A DNA stretch of 64,000 bases, from contig NZ_JAPIVK010000013.1 of NCBI RefSeq assembly GCF_026183675.1, positions 1 through 64,000 on the forward strand, written 5' to 3'. The stretch's first letter is position 1. The number at the start of each line of letters is the position of its first letter. The notes below the pieces were generated by a model. It saw only the letters and a program-made list of their open reading frames with translations, was not told the DNA's origin and searched no databases. The position numbers and the translations under genes were made by a program. The stretch comes from Microbulbifer halophilus. GTDB lineage: Bacteria; Pseudomonadota; Gammaproteobacteria; Pseudomonadales; Cellvibrionaceae. This document shows, in pieces, positions 9,451 to 18,404 of the stretch.

Positions 9451-9615
9451 CTAGTGGTCCATGCGGTAAGTTTTGTAACACTACCTCTTCGCCACAGGCC
9501 CCAGTGCTGCGTTGAAAAAGCTTGAATTAGCGCTGCTAGTCCTGCGCTTTTTCGCCTTGCCCTGGAACCCGTGGCTGTGAGCTAGAGTCACCGAATTTAC
9601 CGCATGAACCACTAG
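9451..9615. mobile_element. MITE-like element with 19-bp terminal inverted repeats
   Basis: CTAGTGGTCCATGCGGTAA at 9451-9469 is the reverse complement, with one mismatch, of 9597-9615. The 165-bp unit has no ORF and contains an inner stem (GAAAAAGC 9514-9521 with GCTTTTTC 9546-9553). Both ends carry CTAG. This layout fits a miniature inverted-repeat element or another structured intergenic repeat. It lies inside the 450-bp gap 9269-9718, which otherwise holds only the upstream regions of the flanking genes. Confidence 0.6.
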
Positions 9616-9718
9616 AGTACCAAATCTGTAGCCATGTAAATTTCCGCACCGCAAAAAATTGAATTTTCACTCCGATCGTCCATAGTCACAGTGAAATGAT
9701 AAGAAGAAGGTGAGAATC

Positions 9719-10624
9719 ATGGCTCTCGATTACGCGCTCCTCGATGTCTTCGCCGATGCACCATTCCAGGGCACGCAGATCCCGGTGATCGACCTGGATG
9801 GAAAGACGCTCGACGACGATACCCGCATGGCCATCGCCAGCGAGTTCCAGCAGACCCAGACGGTGTTTATGGAACCGGGCAACAGCGCCGTGCCGGCGAC
9901 TGTCTGGAGTGGCAGGGGACGGGAATTGTTCGGTGCCCACACCATCCTGGCTGCCTCCCACGCGGCCTGTGAAATGGGCCTGGCAAAGGACGAGGGCAGT
10001 TTTGCCTCCTTCCTGCTGAAGCAGAACGACCAGTTGATCGAGAGCTTTATCGACAAGGGAAAAGATGGCCCCGGTTCCATCCAGTTCGCCCGCACCCTGA
10101 GCCCCACCATCGATCGCTATACGCCGGAAATCCCGCGCCTGGCGGCGGCGTTGAATATCGACGAAAAACATATCGTCTTCAGCAAGTACCGGCCGCTGGT
10201 GGTGAGTGTGGACACCCCCACCCTGATCGTGCCCTTCACCCGCCCGGAGCATGTGATGGCGGCCAGCCTGAACCCGGATCATTGGGCGGAATTGTGCGGC
10301 GATGTATACACCTCGGAGCTGTTCCTGTTTGCTCCGGGGTCGATTACCGGCTCCTCCCTGTTCCACGGTCGCCTAGTCAACCCGGAGACACCCCGCGGTT
10401 CCTTCCCGCCCATCGGCAATGTGATGCCGGAATTCATCGCCTATCTGGCGGAGCAGCCGGACACGGCTCCCGGCACCCACACCTTCGCCGTCGACCGCGG
10501 CAGCGAGCGCACGCGCAAGAGTGTGCTGCATGCGGAGTTCGACAAGAAGCCGGGCCGGGAGGTGCGCTGCCGTATCGGCGGCAATGTGATCAAGATTGGC
10601 ACGGGGTCGCTGCTGTACCCCTGA
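9719..10624 (+). CDS. PhzF-family isomerase-like protein
   Basis: The product has about 301 residues. The opening ALLDVFADAPFQGTQIPVI and the segment MAIASEFQQTQTVF, with the glutamate at the position of the PhzF catalytic acid, identify the PhzF/diaminopimelate-epimerase fold. PhzF relatives catalyse proton shifts on small acids, and most have no known substrate. No other phenazine genes are present, so a phenazine role is unlikely. The start at 9719 is chosen over a GTG at 9710 because AGAAGG sits eight bases upstream. Its stop abuts the stop of the convergent mtgA with no bases between. Confidence 0.8.
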   Translation: MALDYALLDVFADAPFQGTQIPVIDLDGKTLDDDTRMAIASEFQQTQTVFMEPGNSAVPATVWSGRGRELFGAHTILAASHAACEMGLAKDEGSFASFLLKQNDQLIESFIDKGKDGPGSIQFARTLSPTIDRYTPEIPRLAAALNIDEKHIVFSKYRPLVVSVDTPTLIVPFTRPEHVMAASLNPDHWAELCGDVYTSELFLFAPGSITGSSLFHGRLVNPETPRGSFPPIGNVMPEFIAYLAEQPDTAPGTHTFAVDRGSERTRKSVLHAEFDKKPGREVRCRIGGNVIKIGTGSLLYP

Positions 10625-11305
10625 TCAGAGCTTTTCCAGATAGGAACTGCGGCCCAGCTGCCGTACCTGTCGGTCGATATCCGCTGCGCGGCTGCGTACA
10701 TAACGCGACGGCGCGCGGGCGGACATGCGCCTGGGGTTTGGCAGTACCGCGGCCATCAGGCCCGCCTGCCAGCGGTCGATATGAATGGCGTGGATGCCGA
10801 AAAAGTTCTTCGCCGCCGCCTGGGCACCGTAAACCCCCTCGCCGAATTCGGCGATATTCAGGTAGATCTCCAGAATCCGCTCCTTGGGCCACAGCAGTTC
10901 CATCAGCAGGGTGAACCAGGCCTCCAGCCCCTTGCGCAGGTAACTGCGCCCATTCCACAGGAACAGGTTCTTGGCCGTCTGCTGGGTGATGGTGCTGGCG
11001 CCGCGTGGGCGTTTGCGGTTTTCCTCCAGGGCCTTTTTCAGGGAGGCGAAATCGAAGCCGTGGTGCCGGGGGAATTTCTGGTCCTCGGCGGCGATAACGG
11101 CCATCTGCAGGTGGGGGGAGATCTTCTCCAGCGGTTGCCAATCACACTGCGCCTGTCGGTCGTTCTGTTGCTGCCAGGCCAGGATCACCATGGAGGAGGG
11201 CGGATCTACCCAGCGCAGCGCCAGAACCAGCAGGGCCGTGGTCGCAGCCAATAAAATGCCGAGCCACAGACAGGCTTTGAGGATGCGTTTCAGGAATCGG
11301 GACAT
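10625..11305 (-). CDS. mtgA: Monofunctional peptidoglycan glycosyltransferase
   Basis: The product has 226 residues, the usual MtgA length. One N-terminal membrane segment (about residues 11-30) anchors a GT51 domain. The conserved AAEDQKFPRHHGFD contains the catalytic glutamate, and GASTITQQTAKNLFL is the second signature; the KERILEIYLNIAEFGEGVYG block follows. It polymerises lipid II into glycan strands without transpeptidase activity. No partner gene is adjacent. Confidence 0.95.
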   Translation of the reverse strand: MSRFLKRILKACLWLGILLAATTALLVLALRWVDPPSSMVILAWQQQNDRQAQCDWQPLEKISPHLQMAVIAAEDQKFPRHHGFDFASLKKALEENRKRPRGASTITQQTAKNLFLWNGRSYLRKGLEAWFTLLMELLWPKERILEIYLNIAEFGEGVYGAQAAAKNFFGIHAIHIDRWQAGLMAAVLPNPRRMSARAPSRYVRSRAADIDRQVRQLGRSSYLEKL

Positions 11306-11402
11306 GGCGCTGACTGCTGGTGTTCCGGGTTCGCGTTCTGGGATTCCTCTTGTCGGTGCGGGTTCCGGTAACTTGGGTTTCGGGGCCCATCCTGTGAAAC
11401 CG

Positions 11403-12437
11403 TTACCGAACCTCGACCGCGTAGCGCCCCTGCGCGCCCAGCTCCCCGATCGGTGCCAGTTCCAGGCCCTGCTCCCGCGCGCTGGCGAGAAACGCCGCTT
11501 CGCCCTCCGGCGTCACCGCCACCAGCAGGCCGCCGCTGGTCTGCGGATCGCACAGCAGCGCCCGCTGCGCCTCGGCAAAGGGCGCGATGCGCCGGCCGTA
11601 GCTGTCGAAGTTGCGGTGGGTACCGCCGGGCACACAGCCCTGTTCCAGGTAGTGGTCCACCCCGGCCAGGCGCGGCACGGCGGCGTAGTCGATACGCGCG
11701 CTGAGACCGCTGCCGTCGGCCATCTCCACCAGGTGGCCGAGCAGGCCGAAGCCGGTGACATCGGTCATGGCTTTCACTCCCTCCAGCCGGGCGAAATGGC
11801 TGCCGGCCTTGTTCAGGGTACACATCCGGTCGCGCGCCAGGCCGATATCCTGTTCGCGTAGCTTGCCCTGTTTTTCCGCGGTGGTGAGCACGCCGATGCC
11901 CAGTGGCTTGGTCAGGTACAGGCGGCAGCCTTCGGTAGCGCTGTCGTTGCGTTTCAGGAAGCGTTTCTCCACCGCGCCGGTTACCGCCAGGCCGAAAATG
12001 GGTTCCGGTGAGTCGATGGAGTGGCCGCCGGCCAGCGGGATGCCCGCCTCGTCGCAGATGGCGCGGCCGCCGCGGATCACCTCGCGCGCCACTTCGGGCG
12101 GCAGCAGGTTCACCGGCCAGCCGAGAATGGCGATGGCCATCAGTGGATCGCCGCCCATGGCGTAGATATCGCTGATGGCATTGGTGGCGGCGATGCGGCC
12201 GAAATCGTATGGATCGTCCACGATGGGCATGAAGAAGTCGGTGGTGGAGATGACCCCGCGCTCCCCGTCGATGGCGTAGACCGCGGCGTCGTCCCGCGAG
12301 GCGTTGCCGACCCACAGGTTCGGGTCCAGGTTCTGGGCGCCGCTGCCGGCGAGCATGACTTCCAGCACCTCGGGCGAAATCTTGCAGCCGCAGCCGGCGC
12401 CGTGGCTGTACTGGGTGAGGCGGATCTTCTCGGTCAT
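11403..12437 (-). CDS. selD: Selenide, water dikinase (selenophosphate synthetase)
   Basis: The product has 344 residues. The start at 12437 gives [19 protein letters not shown], closely matching Escherichia coli SelD, with the catalytic cysteine in HGAGCGCK; the residue is Cys, not Sec. [33 protein letters not shown] and [10 protein letters not shown] are the ATP- and substrate-binding blocks. It makes selenophosphate for selenocysteine and selenouridine synthesis. No selA, selB, tRNA-Sec or selenouridine synthase gene lies in the window, so the user of selenophosphate is elsewhere. tRNA-Arg lies just upstream on the same strand. Confidence 0.96.
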   Translation of the reverse strand: MTEKIRLTQYSHGAGCGCKISPEVLEVMLAGSGAQNLDPNLWVGNASRDDAAVYAIDGERGVISTTDFFMPIVDDPYDFGRIAATNAISDIYAMGGDPLMAIAILGWPVNLLPPEVAREVIRGGRAICDEAGIPLAGGHSIDSPEPIFGLAVTGAVEKRFLKRNDSATEGCRLYLTKPLGIGVLTTAEKQGKLREQDIGLARDRMCTLNKAGSHFARLEGVKAMTDVTGFGLLGHLVEMADGSGLSARIDYAAVPRLAGVDHYLEQGCVPGGTHRNFDSYGRRIAPFAEAQRALLCDPQTSGGLLVAVTPEGEAAFLASAREQGLELAPIGELGAQGRYAVEVR

Positions 12438-12509
12438 TGGGCTTCCTGGGGTGACTCGGGAAAACGGGATAATAACAAAGGCGGGGGATGGTGCCGGGGC
12501 CCCATATAC

Positions 12510-12539
12510 AAAAACGGCCACCGCAGTGGTGGCCTTTTT
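12510..12539 (-). terminator. Rho-independent terminator after tRNA-Arg
   Basis: On the minus strand GGCCACC and GGTGGCC pair, followed by a run of T. The stem is extended at its base by CCATATAC (12502-12509) pairing with GTATATGG (12541-12548), which reaches the CCA end of the tRNA gene, so the whole palindrome spans about 47 bases. Confidence 0.85.
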
Positions 12540-12545
12540 GGTATA

Positions 12546-12622
12546 TGGCCCGCCCCAGAGGATTCGAACCTCTGACCTTCGCCTCCGGAGGGCGACGCTC
12601 TATCCAGCTGAGCTAGGGGCGG
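12546..12622 (-). tRNA. tRNA-Arg (anticodon CCG)
   Basis: This 77-base cloverleaf is read on the minus strand: acceptor CCGCCCC pairs with GGGGCGG, discriminator G, CCA encoded. The D arm is GCTC...GAGC, the anticodon stem TCGCC/GGCGA with loop CTCCGGA (anticodon CCG, reads CGG), and the T arm AGAGG-TTCGAAT-CCTCT. All stems pair fully. Confidence 0.97.
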
Positions 12623-12656
12623 ATCGCTGCCGGCACAACGCCGGCGCGGACGCGGG

Positions 12657-12662
12657 ATTATA
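12657..12662 (-). promoter_or_regulatory. -10 element of the tRNA-Arg promoter
   Basis: On the minus strand TGTATAAT is followed by the GC-rich CCCGCG and lies about 35 bases before the mature tRNA 5' end. An extended -10 with a GC-rich discriminator is typical of stable-RNA promoters under stringent control. The -35 match (TTTCCC, 17-base spacing) is weak. Confidence 0.6.
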
Positions 12663-12825
12663 CAGAAGGGGAGGGGGCCGGGAAAGCGGATTGCGGTAAT
12701 AGAGGTGATGGGGAATGGCGCCCTTCGCACTGGGCGGCTCAATGCTTATAATGCGCCGCTGGTAGAGGTATGCGGCACTGGCGCCGGTAGTCTACGGGCC
12801 GATAAATGGCCTTCAGGGGGAATGA

Positions 12826-13239
12826 ATGAAAAGTATTTTGAGTATTGCGGCGGTCCTGACTGTTGGGGCGGCCGCTGCAATGGCGCAGTCGGTGGATGAG
12901 GAAATCGCCGAGCGCATCGCGCCCGCGGGCGAGACCTGCATGCAGGGGGACGAGTGTGCCGCGGCGGCACCGGCGGCCAGCGACTCCGGCGGCGGCGCGC
13001 GCTCCGGCAAGGAGGTGTACGACGCCTCCTGCCATACCTGCCACGCCACCGGCACGGCCGGCGCACCCAAGCTCGGCGATGCCGATGCCTGGGCGCCGCG
13101 GATCGGCAAGGGGATGGATACGCTCTACACCCACGCGATTCAGGGCTTCAACGCCATGCCGGCCAAGGGGCTTTGTATGGATTGCAGCGAGGACGAGGTG
13201 AAGGCCGCTGTGGATTACATGACGGAAAACAGCCAGTAG
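12826..13239 (+). CDS. Cytochrome c5-type periplasmic c-type cytochrome
   Basis: The product has 137 residues: signal peptide (VGAAAAMAQ, cleavage about residue 20), a low-complexity Ala/Gly linker, then one class I cytochrome domain with heme site CHTCH and GAPKLGDADAWAPRIGKG. The methionine ligand is probably in NAMPAKG. A second cysteine pair (C.DC) near the C terminus, as in c5 cytochromes, probably forms a disulphide. It likely carries electrons in the periplasm to a terminal oxidase or reductase. It is monocistronic, with its own terminator. Confidence 0.9.
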   Translation: MKSILSIAAVLTVGAAAAMAQSVDEEIAERIAPAGETCMQGDECAAAAPAASDSGGGARSGKEVYDASCHTCHATGTAGAPKLGDADAWAPRIGKGMDTLYTHAIQGFNAMPAKGLCMDCSEDEVKAAVDYMTENSQ

Positions 13240-13261
13240 GAACCTGCCTGCAGGCGAAAAA

Positions 13262-13286
13262 GGCCGCTCAAAGAGCGGCCTTTTTT
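13262..13286 (+). terminator. Rho-independent terminator of the cytochrome c5 gene
   Basis: GGCCGCTC (13262-13269) pairs with GAGCGGCC (13273-13280), followed by six T. A-residues upstream (AAAAA) give weaker function in the other direction. Confidence 0.9.
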
Positions 13287-13439
13287 GTAGATGATCATAG
13301 GGTATCTTGTGATTTTCCTGTGGATATTCTGTTGATTTTTGTGGGCGGTCGAGCGCGAGTATCGCCCCAGGCGGGGTTTGTTACCGTGTCGTAGGTGGAG
13401 GGAGCTGCGCGAAGCCCAACTGAGCCGTAGGGTGTGCCG

Positions 13440-15473
13440 TCAGTCGAACATGCTCAGCAGCGACCCCAGCGTTTCCTCCCCCTTGGCCTGGTTCTGCTCC
13501 GGCGTCGCCTGGCCGAAGCCCTCCAGTTCCACATCCTCCTCGGGCAACTCTTCGAGAAAGCGACTGGGGGTGGTGTCGTGGCTTTCGCCGAACATCTTGC
13601 GTTTGCCGGCCAGGGTCATGGTCAGGGTGCGCTGGGCGCGGGTGATGCCCACGTAGGTGAGGCGGCGCTCCTCCTGGATATTGTCGTCCTCGATGCTGTT
13701 GCGGTGCGGCAGCAGGTTTTCTTCCATGCCGATCATGAACACATGGGGAAACTCCAGGCCCTTGGCGGCGTGCAGGGTCATCAGGCTGACCTTGTCGGTG
13801 GCTTCCTCTTCTTCCTGACGGTCGAGCATGTCCCGGAGGATCAGCTTGGAGATGGCCTGCTCCATGCGCACGTCCTGTTCCAGCTCGTCGTCGCTGCCCT
13901 CCATGGTCTTGTTGAGGCTTTCCAGCAGCCAGTAGACGTTCTCCATGCGCCGCTCGGCGACTTTCTCGCTGCTGGCGTTCTGGGAGAGCCAGCCGGCGTA
14001 GTCGATATCCTCGAGCATCTCGCGCAGGGCGGCGTCGGGGCTGTTCTCGCGGCAGTTGCGCTGCACGCCTTCCAGCCACAGGGCGAAGCGGTTGAGACGC
14101 TCGTAGCCCTGCTCGTTGATATGCTCTTTGAAGCCGATCTCGCCGCAGGCGCTGAGCATCGATACCTCGCGGCCCTTGGCGTAGTTGCCCAGCGCTTCCA
14201 GCGTGCTGGTGCCTATCTGCCGACGCGGGGTATTGATGATGCGCAGGAAGGCGTTGTCGTCATCCGGGTTGACCAGCAGGCGCAGGTAGGCCATCACATC
14301 CTTGATTTCGGCGCGGGCGAAGAAGCTGGTGCCGCCGGACATCTGGTAGGGAATCTGGTGTTCCTGCAGTTTCATTTCCAGTAGGCGTGCCTGGTGGTTG
14401 CCGCGGTAGAGCACGGCGAAGTCCATGAACTTGCAGCCGCGGTGGGATTTCTGCAGGAATATCTCGTTGGCGACGCGCTCGGCCTCTTCGTTCTCGTTGC
14501 CCACCTTGAGCACGCGGATCTCGTCGCCGAGGCCGCGGTCGGACCAGAGCGCCTTGTCGAACTCGTGCGGGTTGTGGGCGATCAGGTGGTTGGCCACCTT
14601 GAGGATGCGGCTGGTAGAGCGGTAGTTCTGCTCCAGCTTGATCAGGCGCAGGTTGGGGAAGTCCTGCTTGAGCAGGCTCATGTTCTCCGGTCGCGCGCCG
14701 CGCCAGGCGTAGATAGACTGGTCGTCGTCGCCCACCACGGTGAGGCCGCCGCGGCCGCCCACCAGCAGTTTCACCAGCAGGTACTGGGAGTTGTTGGTGT
14801 CCTGGTACTCGTCCACCAGCAGGTAGCGGATCTTGCGGCGCCAGCGCTGCAGCAGTTCCGGGTCGGAATCGAACAGCTGTACCGGCAGCAGGATCAGGTC
14901 GTCAAAGTCCACCGCGTTGTAGGCCTTCAGCGCGTCGCAGTAGCGGCCGTAGGCGATGGCGACGGCCTGTTCGCCGGCGCTCTGGGCCTGCTCCAGCGCC
15001 CGGCGCGGGGTGAGCATATCGTTCTTCCAGTTGGAGATCTGGTTCTGCACCCGATCCAGCAGGTCCGTGTCCAGGTCGCCGTCGCGCAGCATCAGCTCCT
15101 TGATCAGGCCGCGGGCGTCCTCGGCGTCGAAGATGGAGAAGCCGGGCTTGAAGCCGGCGGCGCGATATTCCTGGCGCAGGATGTTCAGGCCCAGGTTGTG
15201 GAAGGTGGATACGGTGAGGCCGTGGCTAGCCCTGGATTTCTTGCCGTCCGGGCCCTTGATCAGCTTGCCGACACGCTCCTTCATCTCCCGCGCCGCCTTG
15301 TTGGTGAAGGTCAGGGCGGCGATATTGCGCGCCTTGTAGTCGCACTCCTCGATCAGGTAGGCGATCTTGCGCGTGATCACGCTGGTCTTGCCGGAGCCGG
15401 CGCCGGCCAGTACCAGGCAGGGGCCGTCGATATACTTCACCGCCTCCGCCTGGCGGGGGTTCAGCTTGGTCAT
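13440..15473 (-). CDS. rep: ATP-dependent 3'-5' DNA helicase Rep
   Basis: The product has 677 residues, close to the 673 of Escherichia coli Rep. The superfamily 1A helicase motifs run in order: I (AGAGSGKT), Ia (TFTNKAAREM), II (VDEYQDTN), III (GDDDQSIYAWRGA), IV (LEQNYRS), V (TLHAAKGLEF) and VI (YVGITRAQ). Rep helps replication forks through protein roadblocks. The C-terminal tail is short and acidic. It is transcribed toward the cytochrome gene and stands alone. Confidence 0.96.
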   Translation of the reverse strand: MTKLNPRQAEAVKYIDGPCLVLAGAGSGKTSVITRKIAYLIEECDYKARNIAALTFTNKAAREMKERVGKLIKGPDGKKSRASHGLTVSTFHNLGLNILRQEYRAAGFKPGFSIFDAEDARGLIKELMLRDGDLDTDLLDRVQNQISNWKNDMLTPRRALEQAQSAGEQAVAIAYGRYCDALKAYNAVDFDDLILLPVQLFDSDPELLQRWRRKIRYLLVDEYQDTNNSQYLLVKLLVGGRGGLTVVGDDDQSIYAWRGARPENMSLLKQDFPNLRLIKLEQNYRSTSRILKVANHLIAHNPHEFDKALWSDRGLGDEIRVLKVGNENEEAERVANEIFLQKSHRGCKFMDFAVLYRGNHQARLLEMKLQEHQIPYQMSGGTSFFARAEIKDVMAYLRLLVNPDDDNAFLRIINTPRRQIGTSTLEALGNYAKGREVSMLSACGEIGFKEHINEQGYERLNRFALWLEGVQRNCRENSPDAALREMLEDIDYAGWLSQNASSEKVAERRMENVYWLLESLNKTMEGSDDELEQDVRMEQAISKLILRDMLDRQEEEEATDKVSLMTLHAAKGLEFPHVFMIGMEENLLPHRNSIEDDNIQEERRLTYVGITRAQRTLTMTLAGKRKMFGESHDTTPSRFLEELPEEDVELEGFGQATPEQNQAKGEETLGSLLSMFD

Positions 15474-15666
15474 TCGGGGCTACATCTCGGGTTGGCGTTG
15501 AGGCGGGGATTCTACCAGTGTTGAGCGCGGCGCTGGCCTGGTATCTGCTATCGGCCGGCCTTTCGCCATAGTCTGCTGTTGTACCGCGGGAGCGCGTGGC
15601 ACTTGCGGCGTCTTCGTTTTATATTGGCGCTTGAACGCGAACGAATGATAACGAGAAGCTCCGAAC

Positions 15667-16527
15667 ATGAAGCCATCCGCGCTGTCCCTGGTCGAGAAAT
15701 CCAAGAGCGAGACCGCCTTCGGCCGCCTGATGCATTTCTGGCGCAAGGTCTGCGGCCTGTCCCAGGAGCAGTTGTCCGGCCCGCTGGGGGTGTCCACCCG
15801 CCATATCAGCTTTCTCGAGACCGGTCGCTCGAAACCCTCGCGTATCGTGGTGCAGACGCTGGCGGATATCTTCGAGCTGTCGGCCCGGGACCGCGCCTAC
15901 CTGTTTGAAGCCGCCGGTTTTGCCACCGACCAGTCGCTGTTCGACAGCCCGGAACTGGCGGAGTGGCTGCACAAATCCATGCGCGTGGCACTGGAGCGCA
16001 GCGAGCCCTCGCCGGCGTTCGTGCACGACAGCTACGGCCGTCTGCTGGCGGTCAATCGCGCCTGGCTGGCGTTCTTCCTGCCGCGGGTGGATCCGGCCCT
16101 GCTGGAAAATGATGCCAATATCTACGAGCTGATGATGAACCCCAGAGGCCTGCGCCCGCTGATGCACAACGGCATGGCGCTGGCCGCGGGTCTGGCGCTG
16201 TATATCACCATGGAGACGCTGCAGGGGGACGACCCGGAGGGCTGGGCGCTGCTGGAGCGGCTGCAGGCGTCCGGATCCATTCCCGACGGCTGGGAAAAAC
16301 TGAGCAAACGGCTGCTGCATACCAGTGACTACCCGGTCTTGCTGATGGCCGATGGCGGTGTCTGCCCGCTGACGGTGTACAACGATACCCTCTCCACGGC
16401 CTCGCAACTGGTACATCCGCGCCTGTTGATCGGCCGCATCTACCGCGACGACGGCGCGCCGCTGCTGGACGAGGTGGCGTTGGCGGCGGTGCCGGCGGAG
16501 CACCCGCTGTTGTTCCGCGGTCTCTGA
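15667..16527 (+). CDS. XRE-type transcriptional regulator with MmyB-like ligand domain
   Basis: The product has 286 residues. Residues about 18-75 form a helix-turn-helix of the Xre class (LMHFWRKVCGLSQEQLSGPLGVSTRHISFLETGRSKPSR). The rest fits the MmyB-like PAS-type ligand domain, which binds hydrophobic ligands in the characterised member (HDSYGRLLAVNRAWLAFF, NIYELMMNPRGLRPLM). MmyB-type regulators often control a neighbouring oxidoreductase or transporter gene. The permease gene starts 134 bases downstream on the same strand and is a plausible target, but I see no clear operator. Confidence 0.85.
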   Translation: MKPSALSLVEKSKSETAFGRLMHFWRKVCGLSQEQLSGPLGVSTRHISFLETGRSKPSRIVVQTLADIFELSARDRAYLFEAAGFATDQSLFDSPELAEWLHKSMRVALERSEPSPAFVHDSYGRLLAVNRAWLAFFLPRVDPALLENDANIYELMMNPRGLRPLMHNGMALAAGLALYITMETLQGDDPEGWALLERLQASGSIPDGWEKLSKRLLHTSDYPVLLMADGGVCPLTVYNDTLSTASQLVHPRLLIGRIYRDDGAPLLDEVALAAVPAEHPLLFRGL

Positions 16528-16661
16528 TTGCCGCTGCCCGATCCGGTCCTATCGCAAATTGCCCGAAATATTACCTCTGAAATAATGGCGGGCCCCCGGT
16601 CCCCTGCTATTCTGCCACTAGACAATTCAGCCTTAGATAACAATAACCAGAGGCAGTAGCG

Positions 16662-18032
16662 ATGAGTGACCAAACCAATCCGTCCCGCGGCTGGCGCTGG
16701 GGGCCTTTCACATTCTGCGTACCATTCCTGCACCTGAAGTTTGTTCCCTCGCAGGTGATCCAGGGCCTGGTGGTGGCCGGCAGTACCAGCATGATCATGG
16801 CGCCGGTGATGATCGGCTACTTCGGTCTCAGCTTCCAGGAGGCGGTGGCGCTGATCCTGGTGGCCAATTCGCTACTCGCGGCGTCCTTCATTTTCTTCGG
16901 CGACGCCTTTGCTCCGGGAATGCTGACACCGGCCTTCCCCCTGGCGCTGACCTTTATCGTCAGCGGCTACCCCGAGGGGCCGGAGCGATTCCAGGCGATG
17001 ACGGCGCTGTCGCTGTGTCTCGCCGCAATCGCCGTATTTTTCAGTCTCACAGGACTGTCGAAGCGGGTGATGGCATCGATACCGGGCACCCTGAAGGCCG
17101 CTATCATTTTCGGTGCCGCCATCTCGGCGCTGGACCGGGTGTTCGTCAAGGATGTGGAGCTGTTCCAGACGCACCCGGCCAGTGCCTGTACCGCGCTCGC
17201 CGTGGCACTGCTGTTTACCTTTTCCACGCCTATCCAGCAGTTGCGCGGCCGCAGCCGGCTGATCGATTCCATCTGCACCCTGGGACTCCTGCCCGGCTTT
17301 GTCGCCGCCGCGCTGGTGGGCATGGCGGTGGGCGAAATCCAGTTCGATATCCAATGGGGCTGGCTGATTCCGCCGATGGGGGACATGATGGCCAAGGCCT
17401 CGCCGCTGTATATCGGCTGGCCGCCGCTGGCCATGTACCTGGAAGTGTTGCCGCTGGCGTTCGTGGCCTATGTGATCGTGTTCGGCGACTTCGTCACCGG
17501 CACGGAGATGATCCGCAACGCCCAGGGCGCGCGCCCGGACGACCCCGTCGAAACCAACTTCGAGCGCACCCAGCTCAACCTGGCGGTGCGCAACGGTATT
17601 TCCGCGGTACTGGCGCCGCTGTTTCCCTACCAGGGTGTGCTCTGGACCGGCGTCCACGCGGTGGTGGTCGGGGTGTGGAAATCCGGCCGCGACAAGATGG
17701 CGGACCTGCGCAGCGGTATTGCCTCCTACTACTGCTTCGGCATTCCGCTGATTTACGTCTGCTGGCCCATGATCAGCCTGATCCGGCCGCTGATGGAAAT
17801 TGCCCTGATGCTCACACTCGCACTTACCGCCTTCGCCTGTTTCATGGTGGCGGCACCGCTGGTGAAGAAACCGCTGGAAATGGTCTGTGCGCTGGTGATC
17901 GGCTATATACTGGCGATGTTCGACGTCTGGATCGCCATTGCCGTGGCGGCCTTTCTGCTGGTGGCGGTCAACGGCAATCTGCCCCGCTGGGGCAAACGCG
18001 AGGCCCCGGCCCCGGAAGCCACCGAAAACTGA
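16662..18032 (+). CDS. Multipass permease, NCS2/SulP-like
   Basis: The product has 456 residues with about 12-14 hydrophobic segments and few charges. The ordering of segments, with PGTLKAAIIFGAAISALDRVF before the middle and GDFVTGTEMIRNAQGARPDD between later helices, is reminiscent of the nucleobase/ascorbate (NCS2) or sulfate (SulP) carrier fold, but no signature is decisive. It is probably a proton- or sodium-driven transporter in the inner membrane. Substrate unknown. It follows the MmyB-type regulator and is followed by a cluster of three hairpins. Confidence 0.65.
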   Translation: MSDQTNPSRGWRWGPFTFCVPFLHLKFVPSQVIQGLVVAGSTSMIMAPVMIGYFGLSFQEAVALILVANSLLAASFIFFGDAFAPGMLTPAFPLALTFIVSGYPEGPERFQAMTALSLCLAAIAVFFSLTGLSKRVMASIPGTLKAAIIFGAAISALDRVFVKDVELFQTHPASACTALAVALLFTFSTPIQQLRGRSRLIDSICTLGLLPGFVAAALVGMAVGEIQFDIQWGWLIPPMGDMMAKASPLYIGWPPLAMYLEVLPLAFVAYVIVFGDFVTGTEMIRNAQGARPDDPVETNFERTQLNLAVRNGISAVLAPLFPYQGVLWTGVHAVVVGVWKSGRDKMADLRSGIASYYCFGIPLIYVCWPMISLIRPLMEIALMLTLALTAFACFMVAAPLVKKPLEMVCALVIGYILAMFDVWIAIAVAAFLLVAVNGNLPRWGKREAPAPEATEN

Positions 18033-18048
18033 CTCCCCTGCCGGGAAC

Positions 18049-18115
18049 GCCGAGCCCCGGCTCGGCATCCCCCGGGACCGCGGAGCTCCGGCTCCGCAAA
18101 CGGGCCGCAGGCCCG
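18049..18115. repeat. Three tandem GC-rich hairpins
   Basis: Three palindromes follow each other after the permease stop: GCCGAG...CTCGGC (18049-18066), GCGGAG...CTCCGC (18080-18097) and CGGGCC-GCA-GGCCCG (18101-18115). None has a T-run, so they are more likely a repeat cluster or an RNA-stabilising 3' end than an intrinsic terminator. Confidence 0.5.
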
Positions 18116-18182
18116 CCCCTCCCCATATACATCCCGCCCCCAATTCGCTATAACTCCCACAAATTCCCCGGTCGGCAACCCC

Positions 18183-18404
18183 ATGCAGCAAGCCATCACC
18201 GGCTATCACCGCGACGATGAAAACCACTGGGTGGCGCAACTCGCCTGTGGCCACAACCAGCATGTGCGACACGATCCGCCCTGGCAGAACCGCCCCTGGG
18301 TGACCACAGAAACGGGGCGCGAATCCATGCTCGGCCACCGCCTGAATTGCAAAAAGTGCGACGAAAACGCGCCGCCGGACCGGCCCGACGAGGTACAACA
18401 CTGA
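18183..18404 (+). CDS. DUF3565-family small protein
   Basis: The product has 73 residues. [28 protein letters not shown] with a later LNCKKCDE matches the DUF3565 family, whose members carry a conserved Cys/His set that looks like a zinc site (ACGH ... CKKC). The function is not known. It overlaps the next gene by one base (TGATG), so the two are probably co-translated. Confidence 0.8.
   Translation: MQQAITGYHRDDENHWVAQLACGHNQHVRHDPPWQNRPWVTTETGRESMLGHRLNCKKCDENAPPDRPDEVQH

Noticed and set aside
12437-12521. 28-codon N-terminal extension of SelD
   Set aside because: It runs over the tRNA-Arg terminator; the family start is at 12437.
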